Source: Steromphala cineraria (taxonomy: Eukaryota > Mollusca > Gastropoda > Trochida > Trochidae). From it: a stretch of DNA of 64,000 nt. This document shows positions 10,804 through 23,600 of this stretch, in pieces. The translations under genes were made by a program, and so were the position numbers. The notes below the pieces were generated by a model. The model made no database searches and had not been told where the DNA came from. It was given only the letters and a program-made list of their open reading frames with translations. How positions within the stretch are numbered: the first letter of the stretch is position 1; each line of letters begins with the position of its first letter. Location: positions 22,968,777-23,032,776 of the forward strand of contig OU744727.1 of the NCBI GenBank assembly GCA_916613615.1, in the 5' to 3' direction.

Positions 10804-13800
10804 GAAACAGAAACATGTTTTTACAAAACATGAAGACCGAATCTGATTAATATCTTCCTAGGAACAATGGTTTCAAAATGATTTCTGCTGGAAGAAAACT
10901 TGTTGCACCAAAGGATTTTCGCTAAACAAAAGGATAAGAAAAGCCTGTATAAGCCTGTTCTTACATTAGCTCATGTTCAGCTATCCAATCTAAAGATTCC
11001 AGCATTTTACTACTGATAATTCATTCAGTTTGATTAAAATCGACTGTGATTCGAGAAAAAAAGTTCAAAAATATTATCTCTAGTGGGGTTCGAACTTCTA
11101 CCAGCCCGGCTTTCCTCTCATTCACAGGAAGGCTCTGATACATATTTTACTTTTCTTCCTCGTAACACGGTCGATTTTAATCAGACTGTCAAAAATGATA
11201 TCCAAAACATTATCAATATATTTATTAAGACAGAGACCAGTGTTCAAAATATGTTTCAGTTTCTAAATGCAAGCAAGGCTTGTGGTCACAAAAGTTAACC
11301 AGCCCTCTTATATTTGACAAGCCCTGCAATGAAGAGACAGTTACTATCTGGAAAATCACATAAGCCAGTCTGGCTTGCTGAATTCTTCTTGATCAAGCTA
11401 AATTGAAAAGTAACCAGCAATTGTCAGGCAAGCAGGCACTAGTTCGAACACTTCTTGTGACCTCCAAAATAAGTGAATGTTGTGATCTTCAAACAATCTG
11501 TTAAAAATAACTAACTATGATTGAAATATCATGTCTTTATTTCACAGAATAAATTAATTTCAAGGACAATGCAGACTTCAAAAAGATCAAATCACACATA
11601 CATTCACTTTTATCACATTCATCAATGTGAAATAAAACACAGAGTAAAACTCAAGATTTTTAATTAACCAAAACTAAAAAGGGGAACCATGTCTATCCCA
11701 AATATCTGTCAAATATTTTATCCATTTTGTTTTGTTTTGGAAAAAGTCCTATTACTTAATTTTAGAGAATATTTTGAATTGATTGAAGGCTTTAAATTCT
11801 TTAAAAATAAAAACAAGATTTTTAACAAATGTTTAAGATTCAATGATATCAATTCTAACAAAAATAAATTTCAACAAAGAAAACAATTTAAGGGAGAACG
11901 TGAAAATCATGGTTTAAATGGCAAAGGTATCATACTTTACATCTATAATACATTATTAATTCATAGCAACATAAACTTGTTAGAACAATTAAAGACAACT
12001 GTTTTAATAAACTCTGACATCTACTTTAAAAGATACAATCCCTTAATTTAAACCTTACACAAATATCTTCTAAAAACAAGCATTTTTCTATTTCGATGTC
12101 TCATCCTATCTCATTTTTTTGTTACAGTAAAATATCTGAATCCATTTACAGTAAATTGTTTGGCAAAGTTTGTACTTCTTGCACACCTAAAAAAATTATG
12201 TTTTTGGAGTGGTTATTTTCTGGCGCTACACATTGTATTGCATTGTATTTCGAATGAAATGTACATGTGAAGTGGGCTGATGCCCTGTTTATGGAATAAA
12301 CCATTCTGATTTGCTGATGAAAAGAAACAATGTCCAAATGTAGAAAAATGTCTTGCATTATTTTGAGCTAAAATAAAATAAAATCTTTTCAAATACAGTT
12401 TATATGTCAGAGGGAAATTTTACATGATAAGCAAAAGCAAATATATATAAGACGCTTCACTTAGAAATACCTGCAAGGTTTATTCATGATTCTAAAACTG
12501 AGGCATGGTTCTATGTTCTGTATTTATATCGAACACACAAGGTTAAATGAATATAGTTAAACTTTAAATAACATTATACGATTAAGTATCAAAACATGTC
12601 ATCAAACAGCAAACTATGTAGTCCAGTATATTTCCACTTAGACAGTGTCAGAAAATTTACAAAGAAAAATGTTTCTAACAAATTTCAAACATTAAACAAT
12701 CATTAAACTGCCTTGTTATTTGTGCAGAAGATACACCCGAGAACCAAATATTATTTAAAATGTTAGTAACCGTTGGAAATCCTTTAGTAAAATCATGCTC
12801 AACTTTTATTAAAAAATACCTTTAATTATTACCAACAAAAATTATGTTAGACACTAGATAGTCTTTTTAAAAAACCATGCTAAGATTAGACCAAAATGAA
12901 TATTTTTGTGATGACAATACCTAGGTCTGAGTTAGTACTTAAGGAAATATAAAGTTATGCAGAGACCAGGAAAAGCCTTATAGATAAGAGATAAGTAAGA
13001 GATAGGTATAATGATTGATCTGTTCCACAGCAGCAGTAAACAACCATGAAAAGAAGGAATGAACTCAATATATACAATGACATGGTCATGACGGATACTT
13101 AGGGAGGAACCAAAGGTACTATATCACAGAAACGGAAATTCACAAAGTTATCACTGTTCACAAAATAAAGAAAATCAGAGTCTATGAATATATTAAACAA
13201 AGATACTATTACCGTAATTAGGTATTCAACTGCTACTTTAAATTCTTTAAATCGTCAATGCAGGATATAACTGCCAAATGGTAGCTAAGTTGGATATTAT
13301 AAACAATGCACAAATGAATATATGTTACAGAGATACTTATATTCAGTTGCTACTTTCAATTCTTCAAATCAGGATAAACCTGTGAAACTCTTTAACAAAA
13401 AGTCTATAATCTATAGGATTTCAAGAAATAAATAAAAATATTTTGTCTTATAATCGATCTATACATATGTTGTTATATAAAACTTGGTTAGATATTGGTT
13501 AGGAAGTATATTGTTTTATGAAACAATTACATGACTTTCAGTCAGGCATCGCATCTGATGGTTATTGCAACAATGATTCATGAACATGAGCAATTTTTAT
13601 TACTAAATGAAAAAGACATTTCCAGTTAAATATATATGGCGCAATCAAGAAAATTAAAATGGCGAATACTATTCATATGATAGTGTGAGATTACATTTAA
13701 ACCTAGGACAATATTTTAATAGTTTTATGCATTATCAACAGAATGACAGGTTTTCTGTTAGTTGCTTAAATATTTGTTGTGTTTTATTAAATCCACTATG

Positions 13801-15520
13801 TGTTATACAATTTTAAAATGCTTAGTTAAATAAATAATGCAAATTAAACTTTAATCACTTGTCCATAGCATCCTTATCCTGTTTACAAGGTTTTGAGACA
13901 GTTTTAAATGTCATTTCACCATGTACAAGTTTGTGTAAATCTTGAATATTTCTATATGAATAAATTCCCTGTGTTTCTAATGTCAACACCTCGGGGGAAG
14001 GTCTGTTACAAGTAACATTAAATAAATTGGCGTTAAAAATATACCAACCATATACTTTTATGCAAACAAATACTAATGCAGGCCTATTGGTGGGTCGAGA
14101 TTTCCAATATTATTGTATGTATTACAGCATATACCTGTTTGATGAGATTATTATAGTGACATAGAGAAGATGAATGATGACAGCACTTATAACAATGATT
14201 TGATGTCAAAAGAAGAAGAGAAAGTGATTTAATCCTATGAACCGTTTCAATTTAATTTCAGCAATAAACATCAAAATAATTCAACTGAAAAATTCTTGGT
14301 TGAATTGAAAATGGCATAACAATGATTTAAACCAAACAAGATAAAAGATTAAAATCAACTCATGTTCGACAAGAAAGATTTCTAAAATGTGACTACAATG
14401 ATTTCTTATCAATATTAGTTCCGAACTTAAGAAACTGATAGAAACATTGAACAGTCTTTCACATTTAAACGCACATACACACACCACTGTACAAATCAAC
14501 AAATGACTGGAGAAATACAGATGTATTTGCAGCATTTCTCAGGGACAGCAATTACAATCTTTGTTTATAAGGCTCTACCCTTTTAGGACCTTTTCTTCAC
14601 TAAGCTATTCCAATTATATACATGGTTTAATTTAAAGCCAACATACACTTCAAAACTTGGATTCATGATTTTGGCCTTCTTGTGAATTCAACATGAATTT
14701 GAGGACATAAACCCACCAGCAATCCAAATATTGGATGCAGTTACACAAAGTTGTTTACAAATCAAATATTTAACTCAAAGGATTCAATGGATTCACAAAT
14801 ACCTTTACTTGACATACTAAAGGTGTGGACACTTGGAAGCTTGCCAGGCCTATCTTGTGCGTCAAATTTAACAGATGTGATTGTGTGATCAAGAATCTGT
14901 CAAGTGAAGTCTTTGAAAAATCTTTTTTTTTGACTCCCCTGTTCTTTCTTATGTTTGATGATGTACACACAGTCCAGGGATTGGATACATTCACACACCA
15001 TATAATATCATATCAACTACTATTGTTTCAAGGGATTCAATGGACTCACACATAACCTTATAGATAAAGCTCATCACCGATATCCTAGAACAGGGAATAC
15101 CGACTTTTCAATGATTAAGTTGTCGTTGATATTCTAATTTTCAGCTGGTGTATTTTCAAATTTTGATTGCATCAACTCATTTACAAGTCTTGGACAATTC
15201 ACATATCAAGGGATTCAATTCACACATAAAGCTCACTTTCCTAGAACACAGATTTTAGAACACAGATGATTGTCCATTGATTGGCGTTGTTCTCTCTTGT
15301 GTTTGATGACAACTCATAGAAGCTCTGAAAATGGTTACATCCTCACAAGATTAATCAATAATTACCTGGAATTTACTGAATAATTGCCAAAAAAGGGTGT
15401 TGTGGGAAATATGGACACAGATCTCTACCATGGTTTACTAGTGAATGAACAATTGCTTCCTCTCCTTTGATATGTTCTGCTTTTTCTGATGATAATTACA
15501 CACCACTCCAGTAGACAATC
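10804..15520. other. Gene-free AT-rich stretch
   Basis: No open frame here resembles a protein family; the longest (11689-12051) has low-complexity Lys/Asn/Ile composition expected by chance in AT-rich DNA. Weak degenerate repetition occurs at 14775-15245, where GGATTCAATGGA-type units followed by CACACATAA and CTAGAACA recur three times. Part of 11.5-17.5 kb could be a long 3' UTR of the minus-strand ZDHHC gene, since several TTTATT (minus-strand AATAAA) occur, e.g. near 11535 and 15871. Nothing in the sequence decides this. Confidence 0.5.
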
Positions 15521-15521
15521 A

Positions 15522-15575
15522 TAGGGAGTGAGTGAGTTATTGTTTGATGCCGCTTGGGCAATAATTCAGCGTTAG
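15522..15575. repeat. Decayed GAGTGAGTGAG-type gastropod repeat
   Basis: GGGAGTGAGTGAGTTATTG followed by GATGCCGCTTGGGCAATAATTCAGCG resembles the dispersed repeat that reads GAGTGAGTGAG...ACGCCGC...GCAATATTCCAGC in several gastropods (from memory). A second relic is at 23112-23160. Confidence 0.45.
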
Positions 15576-17339
15576 ACAATCAAAATCTGAACCATACATA
15601 ATGAGTGCAGTACACCTATGCCCCTCAACATAAAAGCACAGCAAGATTTTCTGTAAGTACGACAATGCCCTCTGTCAACACAGATGAATAAAAAAACAGA
15701 TTTGATATTATTATATCACAAAGGACAAAGGATGATAAAGGCCTATTGGTCAGCTACATTTAATCAAATTTCAAACTTATAAAAGTATAGGAATTTGCAA
15801 AAGATCGGTACTAATGCTTTGCTGTAGTTATTACATTCATAAATATTTGATAAAGCTTTGCACAAATAAGGTTTATTTATATTGCTAAGGTTATCAAAAT
15901 CAAACAATGTATGGTAAATCTTCATTGTATGTTAACACATTTCAAAATGTTTGGTATTAAAATGGTTCATGAGTTTAAACTAATATTTTGAATGTTATCA
16001 AAGTGACCTTGAAAATGACGTCAGGGTCACCAAATTATACTGGTGTCTTCCCAATGCACTAAGGATATTTTCATAAGAATATTAACATATGTTCAACAGT
16101 TCATCAGATATGGCATAAGCAAGATATGAAGTGTAAGATTGGACAAACTTTCAAACAGATATACACCTCTGAAAACAGTCCCTTTTCTAGTGGCCTTGGT
16201 GACAAAATTGGGAGAGGTTGATCGCAAATTTGAAACTGATATATCAAATTCTCTTAACAAATCGAATGTCAAAGACTGACATTCATCACAAACAGATGTT
16301 ATCTTCCAACCACAAAAATGACTTCTAAATAGAACCTTGTATACATTGTGTTCATGTGTGCTTTTTATCAATACATCAAATGAAAGAAACTGTAAATATG
16401 TGTTCTATAGACAAATGGTAGAACCCATTTAATCATCCTTAGATAGACAAATGAAACTACATGTACTCAATTTCTAGGCCAAACTAAATGGAGTTTCCAT
16501 TTTAATATTACAAGTGATACAATGAAATAAAGAATTCTGATTCATTTCATCAAAATTAGTTGTACAGTAATCATCATTTTTTACAAATTGAGCATTAAGT
16601 CTGTTCCTGTAATTATTGAAAAATGCTAGAGATCTTTCACTGGTGTTATGTGCATATGTATTTTAAGGCTGAACTCTGATATTAAGGATCGTATTTGATT
16701 GGATATATATAAGGACATCATCTGTATATTGCAGATTTTTCACTGCTTTGGTGTGTTCTAGAAGAACTTAGAAATGTAGCTCTATTGTGACATAAGATAA
16801 GTCAGACCTTAAAGAGATAGGAGTTGAGAAACATATGGTAAGATTTTTTCATAATTCTATAGAGAGATTCCATTTGACAATCATTACTTGTCATAGGAAA
16901 ATAATATGGGTCAATTACATCATAATCTTTAGAAAACATACATGTTGATGATTTCTTATGACGTATCATGGAGACAGATCTATTGATTTCAATAGATGGT
17001 GCACTGCTTATTTAGATATACACAATCCATATGATGGATAATTGATAGTTTTTTAAGCAATAAAGATGTAACCTTATTGTGTTGATGGTGATGTTATGCA
17101 AGTTATTTATCAGATATATTACAAACACACTATATAAAGGATGATATAAATTGATGATTCCATGATTTTGTACAATGTAAGTGATTAACTGAGATACAAT
17201 ATAAACAAGATTAACAGTTATTTCTAAACATGTCTTCCATGATATGAAAATGAAGACATGGTGCATGACATTCATTATCTTTGTACAGTTCTGAAATTAT
17301 ATTATCATGATAGGAAGAAATGACATGAAAGAGTTCTTC
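15576..17339. other. Gene-free stretch, possible 3' UTR of ZDHHC
   Basis: AT-rich, no coding signal. It lies directly downstream of the inferred ZDHHC stop (minus strand), so some of it is probably untranslated mRNA, but the end of the transcript cannot be fixed. Confidence 0.4.
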
Positions 17340-17565
17340 TCAGAACAAGGAGAGGCAGCAAGTTATTGTTAAGCGCCACTCTGACAGTATAGCAGCCATA
17401 AGCGGCGCCAAAACAATAGATGATAAGAGAATTGTCATGATGTTCTTGTTATCACTCCAAACAGAATCAAAGATGTACACATTCTTGTCTTTAGGGATGC
17501 TGTAGTTGATTTCACTAGAAATGTGATCCGGTGAGAGTTCCGACAATACTTTTCCTGATCCATTC
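17340..17565 (-). other. 3' UTR or alternative coding end of ZDHHC
   Basis: Directly after the tentative stop, another minus-strand frame stays open to a TGA at 17340 and ends with a hydrophobic run (IMTILLSSIVLAPLMAAIL). It may be untranslated sequence or the end of an alternative isoform. Confidence 0.3.
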
Positions 17566-17606
17566 TCACATGCGATGGTTTAAACCTTTGTTTTCATGGC
17601 CATTGT
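17566..17606 (-). CDS. ZDHHC exon 12, last coding exon (tentative)
   Basis: Acceptor AATTCTTGCAG at 17607-17617. In phase with exon 11 it encodes [13 protein letters not shown] then TGA. No motif supports it beyond a good acceptor, matching phase and stop. Alternatives are read-through of exon 11, or another acceptor opening a different frame (see findings). Confidence 0.5.
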
Positions 17607-20600
17607 CTGCAAGAATTAAAAGAAAATTACATTAATGACACTAATATATTTGAAATTTGAAATTGCTTTGTTTCAATGTGATATGTTTATGCTTTCAGGA
17701 TGAAATTCTTAAAATAATACAGAATCTTGAAGTCAATGCATATGCAATCAAGATAAATGAAATAGATTTTCATGTGCAACATGAAATTGTGTATTACCAG
17801 GTGAGACAATTTCATGATTTACAAAAATCATTTAAGGTCGTGATTCCATAATCACATTTTCATCTCTCACTTGCAGATAACAGCAAAGAACTATTCCTTT
17901 GTGATTAGACTAAATCGAAGTGACAACTTGCATGCATCTAAGAGTTTTCATTTTTAAGAAAAAGAAAACATGAGAAGTTTAAGTGAATAAATGCAAATCA
18001 ATGAAATATATCGTAATAAGACATTAAAACCATTGATTTACTCACTTGGAAAAAACAAATCTTTACACTAACAAAAACAGAATAAAAATTGGGAAAAAGG
18101 AAAAATTATTCAAATTCTTACAGTAATGAACTAACAACTGCGATCATCAAAACAACAATAATATTTCTCTGCTAAAATCTCATGCTAACATAAGAAAGAT
18201 CATTCAACATCAAAAGGGATTCACAATCAATAGTAAGAGTTCAAATGAGTTGAACATGCATGGACGGTCTGCTGAAAATCATTACAAGCTGTGCTATTAA
18301 GCCTCACTTATCGCTGATACAGAAAAGCAAGAATTTCTGGAGAATACAGTTTATCTGACAATGTGCAATGTTGTTGACTTTAATTTTATCAGGTTGAATG
18401 ATAAAGGAATAAGAATTCTAATTGATGAAAGACTAAGAAGGTTGAGGTCTGCTCTTTTCATTCTCTCCCCACAGAGACAGATCAAGTCTCTGTTCTTATT
18501 AGCTGAGTTTGTTGGGTAAAATGTGACATGCCTGATTGGAGGTAATCAAAGTTAGTTGTGCAATCAGCAATGCTGTTCTTAAATCCTCATTTTGGCTACT
18601 GAATCATGACAAAGGCATTGAGATATAAATCACCCTTTCCGGGTGAGAAGCATTGGCATTTGCTAACGATTTTCAAATGGATTTAAGTGCAAATTTTTTC
18701 CGCCAGGGGAAACTGCTGGAACCCGCAGATGTGATCTAATAAGAACAGAGGCTCGATCAACATTTCATGACTTGATCTGCCTCAGTGTGGAGAGAATGTC
18801 ATCACATATAAAAGAATAGAAATTGGGAACAAGTTTACTTGAAGACACAGATATCAAGGTAACTGAAATGTTTTTAAATTTTTCTTAGTGTTTAAGTACC
18901 GGTATATATATAAAGTGTTAAGGTGAAGTCTTTTTGGGACTCCGTTGGCAAATTTCAGAAATCAGATCTCAACACATTACGAAGCAGACTGGCGCAGCTA
19001 TATAATATTATTGGCAAGAAATAGACAAAAGACATGAAATACTGCAAAGAACAGAAAAGGTCTAATGACAGAACCACATGCTATTCTAGCCTCACATTAA
19101 ACACACTTGACAAGGAAGAAGTACAAGAGATAATGTATGAAGAGCTACCAGAGACTCAGTCGTCAGTATAGCTGACTAGGTGTAACTGGGAGCTCGCTGC
19201 CTGGAAGCTTCCTGTCAACAACCCATAGAGATTCCTTAATAATATAATAGTAATAATAACACTTTATTGTCCTAAGTACAAGTACATGGGAAATTCTTGT
19301 TGTGCCTGTTTTTGCAACATTGCAGCGCAAGTTAATGTGTTGTTCTGCCTTTACAATGCTGAGTGTCAAGCAAAGCAACAACAACTCCCACCTTTTAATG
19401 TCTTTTGGTATGACGCGACAGGAATCTACCACTGAGCTACGTCCCTGGTAATTCAGTGACTTTGGTATATTAGCACCATTTAAGGTTTTCTTTTTCTATC
19501 AGAGGGTTATAGCGATGTTTGTATAAATACATTTGGAACACTACACTACTTTGTTTAAAGGAAAATAAAAACATAGTGGGAAGTTTTATGGCTGCATAAT
19601 GTTAGCTGAATTTGGACCGTTTTTGTCTCAAGGGCGCCGGCAGTCAATAGGAGTATTATTTGAAAACAATTTTAAGAGTTATTCAAGATTGATTTGGGTG
19701 TAATCAAAAAACAGAATAGCATTTTTGTACTATAATGAATTCCAAAGTAAATCCTGGCATAATATTTCAAACTTTATAGTGATTTCATACTAAGAGATAT
19801 TGAAGATACAGATATTTCAAAATTTTATTGGGAGGATATGGTTGGATTTTCTGTCACAACTGTCAGACAGTGCTTATTTTGTTTTGGGTAGGACACCAAC
19901 TTAATGAAAACAATCTTGACCAAAGATTTCCCGATCAGCACTAAAACATTCTTGATCGAGAAAGCCGTGCTACGTTGTCCCTTACAGAAATGAATTTTGA
20001 GGTGACACTCTAGTTCATACACATGTCATCATTCAATGCACATGCAGTTTAGAATTCATTCAATCAACAATTCGGGAATTCAGCATACTACAATCAAACT
20101 ACGATTAAATACAAACACATCTTCAGTAGTTAGTTTTGTCATTGGTAAAATCATAAGCTTTCTAATATATTAATGATAATATTACAAAGAAATATTGGGT
20201 CTGGAAACATTTAGAAAAGATCTAAAGAGAAGATTACATCCAATTAAGAAACAAACATCTGAAAAGACAGTGCTTGAATTTTTTCAATTCATTAGGAGAT
20301 CTTACAAACCAGCATAGAGCCAAGACTTAAGTAGTCACTGAGTCATCAACACTTTAATAGAATATATGAATACTTGACTTTTTGATATTAGATTGGTATG
20401 AGATTCTACAGTTGTGTCTTTAGGTGAGCTTAATAACAAACCAGTGTATATCTGGACGAGGTCCTATTGGAAAATCCTTTCTTGAGGGGAGTAGACAAGA
20501 ACTTTAAAAGTAACAAGGCAAACCATACATCCAGGATATCTACAGAAACTTGCAAGGAGGAACACTTAACCAGCAAAATTTGCAAGCAATAGCTAGATAG

Positions 20601-23600
20601 AGCATCATCAGTGAATGCACTTATGAATAATGTTCCATGCATCCAAAGCTGATGCACCACAGTCCCCTCCAAAAGGTCACTCAACTAGTTTAATCTCAAA
20701 TGAATTTTGCTCCAAGTTGACTATTTTCATGGTTCTTTCAACATAATAACAACTTCAAATTTTCAACAAAGATAATGTGATCATCTTTCTCTCATACAAA
20801 ATTATGTTATTTCCTACTGAGTTCTATTTTGTATATATCATAAAATATTTTGAAAAATATGCCCATCACAAAGGTGCAGGAACTTCTGTGAACTCAACAG
20901 GACCAGTTCAAGCTTCAGATTAAAATACCTCACAAGTAATATCGCAATTGACAGCATGCAAACAGCAGGGGTCAAAATTATTCTTTTTGCAGCACTTTAC
21001 ACTTGGACTATTGCATGTCTGAAAATACAAACGCAGTCGAATTCCGACTAGCCAAATGCATCAAACGAATAATATTTTCTTGAAATTTAACTAGTCCATT
21101 GGACTACTAGTCGTTGCTTTTTAGTAGCCCAGCATCTATTTCACAAGTCATTGGCTACCAGACTATGTTCAAACCCTGAAACAGGATTCCGACTTTCAAA
21201 CAAAGTGGTCTACTTGTAACAGAGTTTACAAGGGAAGAAGTAAAACAAATCACCCCAAATGGGGAGAGAACTTCTTGAACGAAGAAATAAGATGGAAAGA
21301 TTCTGAATCACCTGTTGGGTTCATTTCTTCCTCTCCTTCCTCCATCCAGCGCTGCCTCTGGCCAAGGAGGTTGTCCGAGTCCAGATCGATGGTCCGAGTG
21401 GGGTACGTCACTCCATCCCCCATACTGAAACACATCGCAAATACTTCCTTATAACCATTTGAATACAAGGATATTTCCTTTCCAACATTTTGCCTATTTT
21501 CAAGGAAGAATTCAATTTAGTTTCAGATATTAGGATTAGTATATGCAGAATAAAATACTACATAACCACTTAAAACCAGAAAACTTCCTTTTAAACACTT
21601 TCAAAAATTCTAATGGAAAAGGAATTGAATTTAGTTTCAGATATAAGGATTAGTAGATATAGCGAAACATTATTTTCCTTAATTTTCAATATTTTGCATT
21701 GCAGGAATTGTTATTTTATATAGAATTGAAATATAAACTTTATTATCCATAGAATAATGGGAGAGGTTTATTATACAGCATGCACATGTGGTTATTTTAT
21801 GGGAGAGAAATTACATACACAATCTACGGTTATTGTAATTAACTAGGTTTCAACACATGCATTCAACATTGTTAGTATTAAACCAACCCAGCTAAACCAA
21901 CAATTTTCTGTAAAATGTTAAGATGAAACTGATTAATCACATTTGATTGGGAGTTTGCAGTTTGGTTAGAAATTGATTATAGAATAAATGAAAAGTGGAA
22001 TCTATACCCCTTTTCAAAAAGTTTAACCCCTTTTAAAATTCCTTAAAATGCTAGTGACTTAATCGTATCAAAGATCGACCTGAGCTTTTAAAGAGACACA
22101 GAGTATGTTGATAGGATCACATATGCCAAATTTTGAAATCGATGTTATTACATCGGGAACCACTAACTGTTACTGAAAATAGCAAGTTAAGGTCAATCAG
22201 TACATTAGAGCGAAGATACGGCCATTCAAAGTCAGGATTTTGATCGAAAACCGGACAATGTGGCTCGAGTGGCGCGCGCAAATTCGCCAATGGTAATTTT
22301 AAAACCTTGTCATAAGCTGACAGGAAGATATATTCTATTCGATAGTGTTTATTAGGTATTGTAACTAATAGGTAGATTTATTGGATGCATAATTTTCGAA
22401 TATTAAACGTATTTTAGATGTTTTCTTAAATATTCCATAAAATGAAGCATTTTAGAGATATTATGCATAAATGGATATATTTGAAAGTCCAGTGATGAGA
22501 TATGAACTTCAATCAGCATATAAGATAATTTGTAGCTCATCAAAACAAAATAAAATTTTAAGAAAGATACTCTGTGTCACTTTAACATTAGAACTATCGC
22601 AAGAAATGTAGATTTGGGTTATTATGAACTTTGTAGGTGTTGTATAAACAATCAAATTCAACTAATCATTCCAATCTTAATATCCTGACCTAAGTATGAT
22701 ATACATATATACAGAAAATGTGATAGAGGATCACCACAGACGCTAAAGCTTGTGATTTGTTTAGTTGTTGAAACTTTTTGCACATTAAATAAATTTGATG
22801 CCTTCCACTTTTTCTTTTATTCTACCCTGTTGTGAAAATGATTTTAAAGTACAAAGTTGAGGTCTCAGTATTGTCTTAATAACATAAGAATAAGATGAAC
22901 TTTATGTAATAATTTAGTCCTGAAAGCAAACATTTTAGGCTCTAGCATCTAAATACTAAACTGGCATTCATGTATATTTTGAACATTCAGTTAAAACAAA
23001 TACTGTAAAAAGAAGCTGCAACTCTGGGAATGTAAAAATAACAAGTTTGAAATATCAACACAATTTGAAAAAAAAGAAGTTAAAGATCAACGTCAATGGT
23101 AATGATAAACTTGAGTGAGTGATTTAATTCTGAGTGTGACTTTGGCAATATTTCAGCCAGCATGGTTAACTAAGAAGTTGAATGAAAGTTAAAAGCTGAC
23201 ATTTGAATGACCAAAGTCAATGAATTTATCAGAGAACATTCTATGAGTAAACTAAAAGGAAGTCCAACTGCACAAAACAACTGTCACAAAAACAAAGTCT
23301 GAAATAAACACAGCGATATTAAGCATGATTACAAAACAACTCAACAACCCAAGCAGTGAGGTGTCCTTCGGTCACAGTTCCATTTGCGGAACAAAGGGAG
23401 ATAATCATGATAGGCAGATAAATATATTTCTGCAGAGAGCACAAGCGAAAGCTCAAAGACAAATAAATGTAGAAGAAATGTCAGTTTTAATGAAGTTAAG
23501 TTAGTAAATGACACATCATAACTTGGAAATCTTGATATGAAAAAAAAAGGTTTGTGTTTTACACATTTTGGGCAGGAAACATAATACTGACAACATCAAT

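Noticed and set aside
11689..12051. 120-codon plus-strand open frame
   Set aside because: Composition is Lys/Asn/Ile/Phe-rich as in random AT-rich DNA; no motif, no splice context, no repeat copy.
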